This document shows positions 15,276 through 24,163 of a DNA stretch of 45,833 nt, one piece after another. A program made the position numbers and the translations under genes. Every line of letters begins with the position of its first letter. Positions within the stretch are counted from its first letter, which is position 1. Source of the DNA: DATEEG01 sp035525055 (GTDB lineage Bacteria; Actinomycetota; Acidimicrobiia; Spongiisociales; ZC4RG35). The stretch is taken from positions 1-45,833 of the forward strand of contig DATLEZ010000178.1 of the NCBI GenBank assembly GCA_035525055.1, given 5' to 3'. Under the pieces are notes generated by a model that made no database searches, was not told the DNA's origin, and was given only the letters and a program-made list of their open reading frames with translations.

Positions 15276-17006
15276 GTGACCGATCATCTGATCTCGCCAC
15301 ATGGCGGGACCCTCGTAAACCTCGAGGCTAACGAAAAACGAAGTGCCGAACTGCGGGCACAGTCGGTCGACTGGCCGTCCTGGGACCTAACCGAACGCCA
15401 GATTTGCGACCTTGAACTGCTCATGTCGGGAGGCTTCTCCCCCCTCAACGGGTTCATGGTCAAAGACGACTACGAGCGGGTCTGCTCCGAAATGAGACTG
15501 AAGGACGGGACCCTCTGGCCCATCCCGATCACCCTCGACATCACCGAACAGGCCGCCGAAAGCCTTAGCCCCGGGCAGATGCTCGCCCTGCGCGACGGCG
15601 AGGGAGTCATGCTGGCCGCCCTTCACGTCGATGACATCTGGCGTCCCGACCTCACCTCCGAGGCGAGCGACGTCTTCGGGACGACCAATCCCGAGCACCC
15701 CGGAGTTGGCTATCTCCTCAATCGCAGCAATCCGATCTACGTCGGGGGTCGCATCGAGGGCCTGCAACCGCCGGTGCACTACGACTTCAGATCACTTCGA
15801 CAGACCCCGGCCGAACTCCGGGCTGAGTTCGTGCGACGGGGTTGGACTCAGATCGTCGCCTTCCAAACCAGGAACCCGCTGCATCGTGCCCATGTCGAAT
15901 TGACCCTGAGAGCAGCAACCGAGTCTTCGGCCAACCTCCTGATCCATCCAGTGGTCGGAATGACCAAGCCGGGTGACGTCGACCACTACACACGGGTCCG
16001 CTGCTATCAGGCTGTCCTCGATCGCTACCCGCACAACACTGCCGCGTTGGCTCTGCTCCCGTTAGCGATGCGGATGGGTGGCCCCCGCGAGGCTGTGTGG
16101 CACGCGATCATCCGCAAGAACCACGGCTGCACCCATCTCATCGTCGGTCGCGACCACGCCGGACCCGGCTCCGATTCGACCGGCAAGCCCTTCTATGGGC
16201 CGTACGACGCCCAGGAACTCCTCGCCAAGTATCAGAGCGAGCTCGGAGTTGCGATGGTCGACTTCCGCATGATGGTCTACGCACCCGACAACGACCAGTA
16301 CATCCCCGAGGACGAGGTTCCGGAGGGTTTGAAGACGGTCACCATCTCGGGAACCGATCTTCGTGATCGTCTGGCAACGGGCCGCGAGATCCCGGAGTGG
16401 TTCACGTATCCCGAGGTCGCCGCCGAACTAAGGAGGACCCACCCGCCCCGCGCTAAGCAGGGTTTCACGGTTTTCTTCACCGGGCTGTCCGGATCGGGCA
16501 AGTCAACGATTGCCAATGCCCTCCTGGTCAAGCTGCTCGAGATGGGCGGACGGCCCGTGACGATGCTCGACGGCGACCTGGTTCGCAAGCACCTGTCATC
16601 GGAGCTCGGGTTCTCCAAGGAGCATCGCGACATCAATATCCGTCGCATCGGATACGTGGCTTCTGAGATAACCAAGAGCGGTGGCATCGCCATCTGCGCC
16701 CCGATCGCCCCGTACGACGCCACTCGCAAAGCGGTGAGGTCGATGGTGGAACCGGGAGGCGGCTTTGTCCTCGTCCACATCACGACCCCGCTCGAGGTGT
16801 GCGAAGCACGCGACCGCAAGGGTCTCTATGCCAAAGCCAGGGCAGGCTTGATCCCTGAGTTCACGGGAATCTCAGACCCCTACGAAGAACCGGCCGACGC
16901 TGAGATGGCCATCGACACCGCCCAGTTCTCACCGGACGAGGCGGCCAACCAGATCACCCTGTATCTGGAGAGACTGGGCTACATCGGCGAGACCGCTCGC
17001 AGTTGA
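15276..17006 (+). CDS. sat-cysC: Bifunctional ATP sulfurylase / APS kinase
   Basis: A 576-residue fusion. Residues 1-~390 are homomeric ATP sulfurylase (sulfate + ATP to APS) with 'QTRNPLHRAHVELT' (QxRN, HxxH) and 'GRDHAGPGSDSTGKPFYGPY'. Residues ~395-576 are APS kinase (APS + ATP to PAPS) with P-loop 'GLSGSGKST', 'LDGDLVRKHLSSELGFSKEH' and 'GLYAKARAG'. Both active sites look intact, so it should make PAPS from sulfate directly. GTG 15276 has 'ggggag' upstream. A permease and CysQ follow closely in the same operon. No APS or PAPS reductase is present in the window, which fits sulfation as well as assimilation. Confidence 0.93.
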   Translation: MTDHLISPHGGTLVNLEANEKRSAELRAQSVDWPSWDLTERQICDLELLMSGGFSPLNGFMVKDDYERVCSEMRLKDGTLWPIPITLDITEQAAESLSPGQMLALRDGEGVMLAALHVDDIWRPDLTSEASDVFGTTNPEHPGVGYLLNRSNPIYVGGRIEGLQPPVHYDFRSLRQTPAELRAEFVRRGWTQIVAFQTRNPLHRAHVELTLRAATESSANLLIHPVVGMTKPGDVDHYTRVRCYQAVLDRYPHNTAALALLPLAMRMGGPREAVWHAIIRKNHGCTHLIVGRDHAGPGSDSTGKPFYGPYDAQELLAKYQSELGVAMVDFRMMVYAPDNDQYIPEDEVPEGLKTVTISGTDLRDRLATGREIPEWFTYPEVAAELRRTHPPRAKQGFTVFFTGLSGSGKSTIANALLVKLLEMGGRPVTMLDGDLVRKHLSSELGFSKEHRDINIRRIGYVASEITKSGGIAICAPIAPYDATRKAVRSMVEPGGGFVLVHITTPLEVCEARDRKGLYAKARAGLIPEFTGISDPYEEPADAEMAIDTAQFSPDEAANQITLYLERLGYIGETARS

Positions 17007-17016
17007 GAGTCCCAAG

Positions 17017-18786
17017 TTGAGCTGGGAAGCCTGGTTTTGCCTGGGCGTCGTCCTCCTCGTCCTCATCAGCTTGGTCCGCGACCTGGTGGCTCCGGCTGTG
17101 GCCATGGCCGGAGGCATGGTGGCCGTGCTCGTGGCAGGGATCGTGACCCCAGCCGAAGCACTGTCGGGATTCTCGAATCCGGCTCCGCTGACCGTGGCGG
17201 CATTGTTCATCCTCGCCCGCGCCGTTGAGAAAACCGGAGCGTTGACACCGGTGGTGCGAGCAACGTTGGGGAACGGGGCCGGTGTTCGTCGCTCATTGGC
17301 TCGGCTCGTGCTTCCCACCACTGCTGCATCGGCATTCCTCAACAACACGCCGATCGTCGCGATGCTCTTGCCTCAGATCCGGGCGTGGGCGGAAGCGCGG
17401 GGTCGATCCCCATCCCTCTATCTGATGCCGTTGTCGTTCGCCGCCCTCCTCGGCGGCGTCGTCACGCTGATCGGAACCTCGACCAACCTCGTTGTTTCCG
17501 GCCTCCTCGAGGCCTCCGGAGAAGAGGGCCTCGGATTCTTCGAATTGTCGGCCGTCGGACTCCCCGTGGCCATCCTGGGAGCGATTCTCTTAGTCGTCCT
17601 GACTCCGGTGCTCCTTCCAATTCGGCGAGGGGTTCGGCAGGAGGTGGAGGAGGAAACGAGGAGCTTCGTCGTCGACATGGTGGTAAGCGAGAACGGACCG
17701 GTAGCCGGGCGCACGGTTGAGGGGGCAGGTCTCCGCCACTTGTCTGGGATGTTCCTGGCCACCCTCGATCGAGAAGGTGACTTGGTCGCACCGGTGGCTC
17801 CGGACACGGTTCTGCGGGCGGGCGACCGACTTCGCTTCGTCGGTAAGTCCGATCAGGTGCTCGACCTACAGGGCATGCGAGGGCTTGCTTCGGCAGAGGC
17901 GGGGCACCTGATCGACATCGAGACCGAGCAGTCTCGCTACTTCGAAGTTGTGGTCGGTGCAGAATCACCACTGGTCGGAAAGCTCCTGCGGGATACCGAT
18001 TTTCGCAACCGCTATCAGGCAGCGGTCCTGGCAATCCATCGGGCGGGCCAACGGATCGACGCCAAGCTTGGCCGGGTCGAGATCCGGGTCGGCGATACCT
18101 TGCTCCTGATCTCCGATGCCGGCTTTCGCGACCGGTGGCGGGATCGCAACGACTTCCTCCTCATTTCGGGTCTCGGCGCCACTCCTCCCGTGGCGAGCAA
18201 GAAAGCCTGGGCGGTGGCGGCGCTGACGCTGGGCATCGTCGTTACAGCCTCGCTCGACTTGTTGCCGATTCTCAACGTGAGCCTCCTGGTCGCGGTTGTC
18301 CTAATTGCCATCAAGGTGCTCAGTCCGGGTGAAGCTCGATCAGCCGTCGACCTCGACGTCATCGTGCTCATCGCTGCCGCCTTTGGCGTTGCGGCGGCCG
18401 TCGCCAAATCAGGTCTGGCCGAGACCCTCGCCTCTGGGTTGGTGGGTCTCTTCGACGGACTGGGGGGCCGGGGCGTCCTACTTGGTGTGATCCTGGCGAC
18501 GGTCGTGCTGACTGGTGTTGTCAGCAACAACGCCGCCGCCCTCCTGATGTTTCCCATCGCGATCGCCGCCGGATCTGCCACCAACATAGATCCTCGCGGG
18601 TTCGCCATCGCAGTAGCGGTGGCTTCCTCGGTCGATTTCTTGACTCCGATCGGCTACCAGACGAACACCATGGTCTATGGCCCGGGCGGCTACAAATTCT
18701 TCGACTACGCCAGGCTCGGCGCCCCCCTGACAGCGCTGGTCATCGTTGCTCTTGTCGTGATCGTGCCCATGCGGTGGCCAGGATGA
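17017..18786 (+). CDS. SLC13-family permease with two TrkA-C domains (probable sulfate transporter)
   Basis: A 589-residue membrane protein. About five helices (1-~200), a cytoplasmic insert (~215-385) with two RCK_C/TrkA-C domains ('EGAGLRHLSGMFLATLDREG', 'GAESPLVGKLLRDTDFRNR'), then about six helices. DASS/ArsB-type signatures are 'FLNNTPIVAMLLP', 'GTSTNLVVSG', 'SNNAAALLMFP' and 'TPIGYQTNTMVYGPGGYKF'. This architecture is that of SAC1-like sodium/sulfate symporters. It starts at TTG 17017, ten bases after sat-cysC, and overlaps cysQ (ATGA). Sulfate uptake feeding the fused PAPS synthase is the natural reading; another dicarboxylate or anion cannot be excluded. Confidence 0.85.
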   Translation: MSWEAWFCLGVVLLVLISLVRDLVAPAVAMAGGMVAVLVAGIVTPAEALSGFSNPAPLTVAALFILARAVEKTGALTPVVRATLGNGAGVRRSLARLVLPTTAASAFLNNTPIVAMLLPQIRAWAEARGRSPSLYLMPLSFAALLGGVVTLIGTSTNLVVSGLLEASGEEGLGFFELSAVGLPVAILGAILLVVLTPVLLPIRRGVRQEVEEETRSFVVDMVVSENGPVAGRTVEGAGLRHLSGMFLATLDREGDLVAPVAPDTVLRAGDRLRFVGKSDQVLDLQGMRGLASAEAGHLIDIETEQSRYFEVVVGAESPLVGKLLRDTDFRNRYQAAVLAIHRAGQRIDAKLGRVEIRVGDTLLLISDAGFRDRWRDRNDFLLISGLGATPPVASKKAWAVAALTLGIVVTASLDLLPILNVSLLVAVVLIAIKVLSPGEARSAVDLDVIVLIAAAFGVAAAVAKSGLAETLASGLVGLFDGLGGRGVLLGVILATVVLTGVVSNNAAALLMFPIAIAAGSATNIDPRGFAIAVAVASSVDFLTPIGYQTNTMVYGPGGYKFFDYARLGAPLTALVIVALVVIVPMRWPG

Positions 18787-19574
18787 CCGACCGCCGCTCC
18801 GACCTGCAACGGATCGAGGCAGCCCTGAAGGTCGCCGGAGAGATCCTCTCCGGTTTCCAGTCAGGCAATGTGGCTGCCGTTCACAAGTCGAATCTCGATC
18901 CGGTGACCGAGGCAGATCTGGCCGTGGACCGTGCGCTGCGCGAGCTTCTGGTGCAAGACGGTGATGCCTGGCTCTCCGAAGAAACCGCCGACGACGCCGT
19001 GCGGTTGGAGGCTCGCCGCGTGTGGGTGGTCGATCCACTCGATGGGACCAAGGAGTTCGTCGAGGGTTTGCCCGAATGGTGCGTCTCGATCGGCCTGGTC
19101 GAGGATGGCCGGGCAGTCGCCGGTGGAATCCTCAATCCTCCGGCCGACTTTCTGGCCATCGGAGCCGAAGGGGAGGGATGCCTCTTGAACGGTCTGCCGG
19201 TGACGGTTTCGGCCTGCGCCGTGCTGCCGGCGGCCCGGGTTCTGGCCAGCCGCAGCGAGGTTCGCCGCGGCGAATGGAAGCGGTGGGATGGCGGGGAGGT
19301 CGAGGTCGAGGCGATGGGTTCGGTCGCGTACAAACTGGCCCGGGTCGCCTGCGGCCTGGCCGATGCCACGTGGACACTGGTTCCCAAGCACGAGTGGGAC
19401 GTTGCGGCGGGTGTGGCCCTCATCCAGGCCGCCGGGGGCTGGTCCAAGAACCTCCAGGGTGAATCCCCGCGGTTCAACCAACCTCATCCGTGGCTGTCGG
19501 GCCTCATCGCGGCCGGACCCGGAATGGCCGAATGCCTGACTCCCGAATTCCTGCTCGAGAATCAAACCGTCTGA
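18783..19574 (+). CDS. cysQ: 3'(2'),5'-bisphosphate nucleotidase
   Basis: A 263-residue Mg-dependent, Li-sensitive-type phosphatase of the inositol monophosphatase superfamily. It removes PAP, the by-product of PAPS use, and thereby pulls PAPS-dependent reactions. Motifs: 'DPVTEADLAVD', 'SEETADD' (Glu ligand), 'WVVDPLDGTKEF' (metal ligands Asp-Asp) and 'HEWDVAAGVALIQAAGG'. ATG 18783 overlaps the permease stop (ATGA); GTG 18774 is a less likely start. Its place in an operon with sat-cysC supports PAP(S) rather than inositol phosphate as substrate. The gene ends six bases from the convergent M24 peptidase gene. Confidence 0.88.
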   Translation: MTDRRSDLQRIEAALKVAGEILSGFQSGNVAAVHKSNLDPVTEADLAVDRALRELLVQDGDAWLSEETADDAVRLEARRVWVVDPLDGTKEFVEGLPEWCVSIGLVEDGRAVAGGILNPPADFLAIGAEGEGCLLNGLPVTVSACAVLPAARVLASRSEVRRGEWKRWDGGEVEVEAMGSVAYKLARVACGLADATWTLVPKHEWDVAAGVALIQAAGGWSKNLQGESPRFNQPHPWLSGLIAAGPGMAECLTPEFLLENQTV

Positions 19575-19580
19575 AGGGGC

Positions 19581-20681
19581 TCAGCCCACTTGCACCAGAG
19601 CCCGGTTGGCCTGGTTGAGCGACTCGACCCCGACGTCTGTGACCGTAACGATGTCCTCGATGCGAACTCCGAACCGATCCGGCAGATAGATACCCGGTTC
19701 GATCGAGAAGCACATGCCCGGTTCGAGCTTTTCGGAGTTGCCTTCAACCAGGTAGGGATGTTCATGTCCTTCGAGGCCGATGCCATGGCCGGTCCGGTGA
19801 ATGAAGTAGTCGCCGTATCCGGCATCGGTGATCGTCCGGCGCGCGATTTGATCGATCTCCTCGGCGCTCACGCCCGGAGCCACCGCAGCCGTCGCTGCCT
19901 CCTGAGCGGCCCGAACCGCAGCATGGACTTCGACCTGTTGGGCATTGGGCTCCCCCACCGAGAAGGTCCGCGTGGTGTCCGAGCAATACCCACGGTGCTT
20001 GCCGCCAAAGTCGACGACGACCAGATCACCGGGCTCTATGACCCGATCTGTCGGTTCATGGTGAGGTGAGGCACTGTTGGGGCCGGATGCGACAATCCAG
20101 AACAAGGCCTGATCGTGGTCCTCCTCGAGAGTCATGCGGGTCACGAGGCGAGAGATCTCCTGTTCGGTGTGGCCCGAGAACTTGAGACCGGCCAGATGGG
20201 CAGAGACGCGGTCGGCGCCGGCTGCGGCTCGGCGCAGGAACTCAACTTCGCGGGAGTCCTTTTTGGCCCGCAACGTCCGAGTGATCGGAGTGGCGGATCG
20301 GAACGCTGCCGTTGGAAGCTTGGCCTGGAGTCCCAGAAGAAACACGGACCAGGTCGGATCGCCGATTGCGATCGACGTGCATCCCTGGCACAGGTCGCCC
20401 ACGATATCGATGGGGTCTTCGGTCTCGGCCCACGGCCTGATCTCGAAAGGCCCGGGTTTGACCCGCGGAGCCTCGAGTTCGGGAACTACCAGAGTCGGAT
20501 CGGTTGTGAGGGGGACGACCAGCATCGTGAGACGTTCGAGCGGCATCGCCTCGTAAGCGGTGAAGTAGGGCAAGTCGGCCCCCGAAGACAGCAAGAGCCC
20601 ATCCACCTCATGGCGTTCCATGGTCCGCCTAAGGCGGATTATGCGTTCAACATAATCGAACACGTTTGACTTCGAGCTCAT
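19581..20681 (-). CDS. M24 family metallopeptidase (Xaa-Pro aminopeptidase-like)
   Basis: A 366-residue cytosolic enzyme expected to cleave N-terminal X-Pro bonds or a related substrate (creatinase/prolidase fold). The N-terminal domain (~10-135) is creatinase_N-like. The pita-bread domain has the dinuclear metal ligands in 'VVDFGGKHRGYCSDTTRTF' (two Asp), 'HRTGHGIGLEGHEHP' (His), 'FSIEPGIYLP' (Glu) and 'GVRIEDIV' (Glu). ATG 20681 ('MSSKSNVFDYVERI') fits the family; ATG 20726 would add 15 residues without family features. No clear Shine-Dalgarno decides. It is monocistronic and convergent with cysQ. Confidence 0.88.
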   Translation of the reverse strand: MSSKSNVFDYVERIIRLRRTMERHEVDGLLLSSGADLPYFTAYEAMPLERLTMLVVPLTTDPTLVVPELEAPRVKPGPFEIRPWAETEDPIDIVGDLCQGCTSIAIGDPTWSVFLLGLQAKLPTAAFRSATPITRTLRAKKDSREVEFLRRAAAGADRVSAHLAGLKFSGHTEQEISRLVTRMTLEEDHDQALFWIVASGPNSASPHHEPTDRVIEPGDLVVVDFGGKHRGYCSDTTRTFSVGEPNAQQVEVHAAVRAAQEAATAAVAPGVSAEEIDQIARRTITDAGYGDYFIHRTGHGIGLEGHEHPYLVEGNSEKLEPGMCFSIEPGIYLPDRFGVRIEDIVTVTDVGVESLNQANRALVQVG

Positions 20682-20933
20682 GTTGACTGGTGAGTCCTGT
20701 CGACCTCGCGAGACGATATCCGACAACTGTTCGGCGCACCAGTTTCCCAGTCGGTCAGGTTTCGGATGTTTGGAATTCGATGTGGCACTTCCGGAATCCG
20801 GTACTTCCGGAATCGGGCGCAGGGCGACTCACTTGGCCGACGGCGGGACTCCGAGTTCAGATTTCGGGAGGAAGATCGGGGAGCTGGTCCGTGTTGGCAT
20901 CGGTCAGTGGTCGGTCCATACTGAGCCTGGAAA

Positions 20934-22040
20934 GTGTCTAGACCCCATAGTCTTTTGATCGATCTGGCAGCCGGCCGCAGGATCGAAACCGAGGTCGACG
21001 AAGAAGTGGTCAGGTCTGCAGAAGAGCACCGAATGGCCGGGATCTTAAAGTCAGCGGTTGACCGCGGGCTGTCAGCAAATGCGACCGCAATCGCCCGTTT
21101 GAACAAAGCCGACGCTCTCGGATGGGCTCGCAACCGGATGCTGCTCGATGCCGCCAAGGCGATCGCGACAAGGGCGAAGGAACTCGACATCGACATATTC
21201 TTCATCAAGGGAATCGCCAACGAAGCCCGGTGGTACACACGGATAGGTGAGCGACCGGCGTGGGACATCGATCTTGTCCTGGCTCCGTGGCATCGGAACC
21301 GGTTGGAGGAGCTTCTCAGGACCCTCCAGCCACGCCACTCCCTGCTGAACGAACCTGAAGCCCTGCGGTCACCTCGTTTACAGTCAATCGACTTCGGCTT
21401 TCACGACCTACCGGTGGATCTGCACCTAGATGCGCTCAAGCTGGAGGTCGCCTCCACGCCGAACCCTGCCCTGATTTTCGCCAAGGCTTACGATCTAACT
21501 TTGGATGAATCTGATTCGATCCGGGTCTTGGGGGGTGAGGCCTCCCTGGTCCTTGCCGCTCTCCATCTGAACAAGGATCGATTCCGCTACCTGCTGAGCT
21601 ATGTGGATCTCTTTCGAATTGCTACTGACCCTGCTGTCAATCTGGCCGGTGCGTTGCAGTTGGCGGAGGCGTTGGGTCTCGCCCGGTCCTTCACCTCGAC
21701 GCTGGCAACGGCCGCCGAGGACTTGGGAGTTCCTGCATTGGGAGGATTGGTAGCCGATGATCGGCTATGGAATCTTGCCTGGCCAGCGTCGATTCGCCTT
21801 CTTGGCAGCGAGTCCGAGGTGCGATTCAGATATCGTCAGTTTCTCCTTCCCCTTTTGGAGGGAGGAAGGTGGGGAGAAGTCCTCACCTCGTGGTGGCATA
21901 GGATGTTGCCTCCGATGTACGAGGTTCGTCGCAACTTTCCCTCCGAGCGCGGGCCTTACCTTTTGCGGCTGATCAGGGGCCGAGTGCGGAACCGGCGGGA
22001 TCGCTATCGGCAGCGGAGGACCCACCGTCTGGAGCAGTGA
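20934..22040 (+). CDS. Nucleotidyltransferase-family protein of RiPP-type clusters
   Basis: A 368-residue protein with the nucleotidyltransferase_5 fold pattern: 'FFIKGIANEARWYTRIGERPAWDIDLVL' contains the K-G and D-x-D active-site features near residues 92-118, followed by 'LPVDLHLD'. In other genomes such proteins often accompany PqqD, B2-protease and asparagine-synthetase genes; their reaction is usually unproven and may be nucleotidyl transfer to a peptide or partner. The C-terminal half is helical and unrecognised, with a basic Arg-rich tail. GTG 20934 is tentative; TTG 20955 is possible. The 3' end overlaps the convergent GT2 gene by 68 bp. Confidence 0.75.
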   Translation: MSRPHSLLIDLAAGRRIETEVDEEVVRSAEEHRMAGILKSAVDRGLSANATAIARLNKADALGWARNRMLLDAAKAIATRAKELDIDIFFIKGIANEARWYTRIGERPAWDIDLVLAPWHRNRLEELLRTLQPRHSLLNEPEALRSPRLQSIDFGFHDLPVDLHLDALKLEVASTPNPALIFAKAYDLTLDESDSIRVLGGEASLVLAALHLNKDRFRYLLSYVDLFRIATDPAVNLAGALQLAEALGLARSFTSTLATAAEDLGVPALGGLVADDRLWNLAWPASIRLLGSESEVRFRYRQFLLPLLEGGRWGEVLTSWWHRMLPPMYEVRRNFPSERGPYLLRLIRGRVRNRRDRYRQRRTHRLEQ

Positions 22041-22965
22041 TCCCGTCAGAACCCAGGCGCTGGTCCTCCCACGAATCGCCCCCGATCAAAGTGCGCACGT
22101 GCAACCGCAACTCTGCGAACGTGTAGGAACCGCTGGCTAATTTCAAGATCACTCTTAGCAGTCTGGCCATTGCAGCTTTGAGAGCCACCTCGCGTCGAGA
22201 GCGCGGATGGAGGTACCTGCTTCTGATGGCCTTTCCCTCCAGACTCGACCTCGCCCGAAGCCGTGTGTTCTTCTGCTCCGCGTAGAACCGCATTCGGGAC
22301 CAGGGCCGAGCCACATGGCGAACTCTGGTGACGTCGGCGAAACGTATCCAGAGATCGGCGTCCATGGCCAAGTCGAAACTCGAGTCAAGCCCGCCGACTC
22401 GTTCGAAGAGCCGGCGTCGCCAGAAGGCGGAAGGTTGAGGAATGAAGTTATGGTCATACATCCACACGAACTTGTTGAACCCGTGCTCCCGCTTGGGCTT
22501 TATCAACTCCCCGTTTTCGTTGATCCAAGTCGAGTTGCCATAAACGAAGTCGACCTCGGGGTGATGCAAGAAATATGCCGAGACTTCATGAAGGGTCCCG
22601 GGCTCGAACAAGTCGTCGGAGTTGAGCCAGCATTGGATATCGCCAGATGACCGGGCGAACCCTTTGATCAAGGCGTCTGTCTGTCCTCGGTCGGGCTCAC
22701 TCACCCAGTAAGCAAGGCGATCGACGTATTCGCCAATCACGGCAAGAGTCTCATCACTCGATCCGCCATCGATGACGATGTGCTCCAACGCCTGGTAGTT
22801 CTGGGAGTGGACGCTTTCCATGGTCTCCCGGATAAACCGACCCTGATTGAGCGAAGGAGTGATGACCGAAATCGAGAGTTGTGAGGCCCCCGTCATTGGT
22901 TGCTCGTTGCGGTGTTCGAGAGACCGGAGCATCCCTCTCAGCCAACGGATCCCGGTTAACCGCAT
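21973..22965 (-). CDS. GT2 glycosyltransferase of the RiPP operon
   Basis: A 330-residue GT-A enzyme: 'ISVITPSLNQGRFI', 'EHIVIDGGSSDET', 'CWLNSDDLFEPG' (DxD equivalent), 'DYDHNF...'-type 'MYDHNFIPQPSAFWRR' and 'DLAMDADLWIRF'. It lacks membrane helices except a short N-terminal basic/hydrophobic stretch. It is the last gene of the minus-strand operon that begins with the RiPP precursor and lies 11 bp after the PqqD-like gene. It is closely similar along its whole length to the GT2 at 33490-34350 in the nucleotide-sugar operon. It could glycosylate the RiPP or be a polysaccharide gene recruited to this end. ATG 22965 is preferred; ATG 22896 ('MTGASQLSISVI') is possible. Confidence 0.85.
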   Translation of the reverse strand: MRLTGIRWLRGMLRSLEHRNEQPMTGASQLSISVITPSLNQGRFIRETMESVHSQNYQALEHIVIDGGSSDETLAVIGEYVDRLAYWVSEPDRGQTDALIKGFARSSGDIQCWLNSDDLFEPGTLHEVSAYFLHHPEVDFVYGNSTWINENGELIKPKREHGFNKFVWMYDHNFIPQPSAFWRRRLFERVGGLDSSFDLAMDADLWIRFADVTRVRHVARPWSRMRFYAEQKNTRLRARSSLEGKAIRSRYLHPRSRREVALKAAMARLLRVILKLASGSYTFAELRLHVRTLIGGDSWEDQRLGSDGITAPDGGSSAADSDPAGSALGP

Positions 22966-22976
22966 CGTTCGAATTG

Positions 22977-23267
22977 TCAGGTTGTCACTGGAGAATCGAC
23001 TACTTGGACGAGGTTCCGGGTCGTGAGCTCGTCGATGAACTCTTCGACGTCCTCGGCCAGATTCGGAGGGGTGTCGAACCGTTGCTCGAGTTCGCCGACG
23101 ATTTGGGACACCTCCGTGCCGGACCCGATGAGGTCCCACACCAGTGCGCCGATCGCGTTCACGCCAAAGTAGAGGCTCGTATCAAGGTCCAGCAACACTC
23201 CTCCTGAGCCGTCACCGTAGGCCCGATACGCAATGCCGTCCCCTCTGCGCACGTATTTGACCGCCAC
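22977..23267 (-). CDS. PqqD-family RiPP recognition protein (B1-like)
   Basis: A 96-residue protein of the PqqD/RRE fold, which binds the leader of ribosomal peptides and delivers it to modifying enzymes. Visible features: 'LLDLDTSLYFGVNAIGALVWDLIGSG' and 'FVDELTTRNLVQV'-like end ('EEFIDELTTRNLVQVVD'), the usual winged-helix pattern of short PqqD proteins. GTG 23267. It lies between the ABC permease (71 bp upstream) and the GT2. With the B2-type protease at 28042 it would make the split B1/B2 leader peptidase known from actinobacterial lasso clusters. Its target would be the precursor at 25117-25272. Confidence 0.85.
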   Translation of the reverse strand: MAVKYVRRGDGIAYRAYGDGSGGVLLDLDTSLYFGVNAIGALVWDLIGSGTEVSQIVGELEQRFDTPPNLAEDVEEFIDELTTRNLVQVVDSPVTT

Positions 23268-23338
23268 TCGTATCCGACTCCTTGTCCCTGACCCCAGGCG
23301 CGAATTTTACCCCGTGCGACACCTACCACAAAGGGGGT

Positions 23339-24154
23339 TTAGTAGTGGCCGAGGGATCCCAGTCGTAACTCACGACTAATGGCCCAGCGGAAGAAAGTTA
23401 GACCCGCCACCATGGCCAAAACCCCCGTCACCGCCAGATAGAGCATTTGCGAGGAGAGGCGGCCCCACCCGTGGCCCCCGATCAGCGCCTGCCGGGTTGC
23501 CTCGAAAGCAACCGTGATCGGACTCCATCGGGCGATGTCCTGTACCCACCCGGGAAACACCGTGATCGGAAAGTACGCCCCGGAGCCAACCGCCAGGCCG
23601 GCACCGATCAACGACATGACCCCCGCCCCGCGACGAAAAGTCAGGATTGCACTGGCTCCCACCATCCCCAGGCCCCAGACAAAAGGCATGAACAGGAGCA
23701 GAAGGACCAGGGCCGGGCCGATTGCGCCGGGAAGGAACCTCACATCGAAGACGCCGACGATGATCGCCAGGAAAATCGCTGTGCGAACAGGCACGTAAAC
23801 AAGGTCGTAGACAACTAAACCCGCTTGGATTGTAAGTGGGTGGGAGGGTGTCATGAACAGGGATTCCAGGGTCCCCATCAGCTGTTCGTTGCGGAGTGCA
23901 GTCGCAACACGACCCATACCAACCTGCACAAACGCACCAAGTGCGATCCCGACGGTGACGAAAGCTATGTAAGAGATGTTTTCTCCGCCATAGCTCGGGA
24001 GTGCACTCGGGTTGACTATCCCACCCACAAACGAGAAGACCAGCGTCTGAAAGGCCAGGTTGAGGACGTCGGCTACGAACGCAGTCCGATAGGACAGCAG
24101 CACCAGCACATCGCGGCGAAGGAAGGCCCAAAGCTTGCGGAACTCCCCCGGCAT
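23339..24154 (-). CDS. ABC-2 type transporter permease
   Basis: A 271-residue membrane subunit with six predicted helices of the ABC-2 exporter family ('NEQLMGTLESLFMTPSHPL' in the cytoplasmic loop is the typical coupling helix region; 'YFPITVFPGWVQDIARWSPI' precedes the last helices). Together with the ATPase encoded nine bases upstream it should export a product, most simply the mature RiPP, and give self-protection. ATG 24154. This differs from the single-chain McjD-type exporter of proteobacterial lasso clusters but fits actinobacterial ones. Confidence 0.88.
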   Translation of the reverse strand: MPGEFRKLWAFLRRDVLVLLSYRTAFVADVLNLAFQTLVFSFVGGIVNPSALPSYGGENISYIAFVTVGIALGAFVQVGMGRVATALRNEQLMGTLESLFMTPSHPLTIQAGLVVYDLVYVPVRTAIFLAIIVGVFDVRFLPGAIGPALVLLLLFMPFVWGLGMVGASAILTFRRGAGVMSLIGAGLAVGSGAYFPITVFPGWVQDIARWSPITVAFEATRQALIGGHGWGRLSSQMLYLAVTGVLAMVAGLTFFRWAISRELRLGSLGHY

Positions 24155-24163
24155 GGGTTGGCT

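Noticed and set aside
20678..20820. Second precursor-like peptide on the minus strand ('YRIPEVPHRIPNIRNLT')
   Set aside because: The Tyr-x-x-Pro and Thr pattern arises from an imperfect DNA repeat ('acttccggaat'), overlaps the M24 peptidase start, and has no Shine-Dalgarno.
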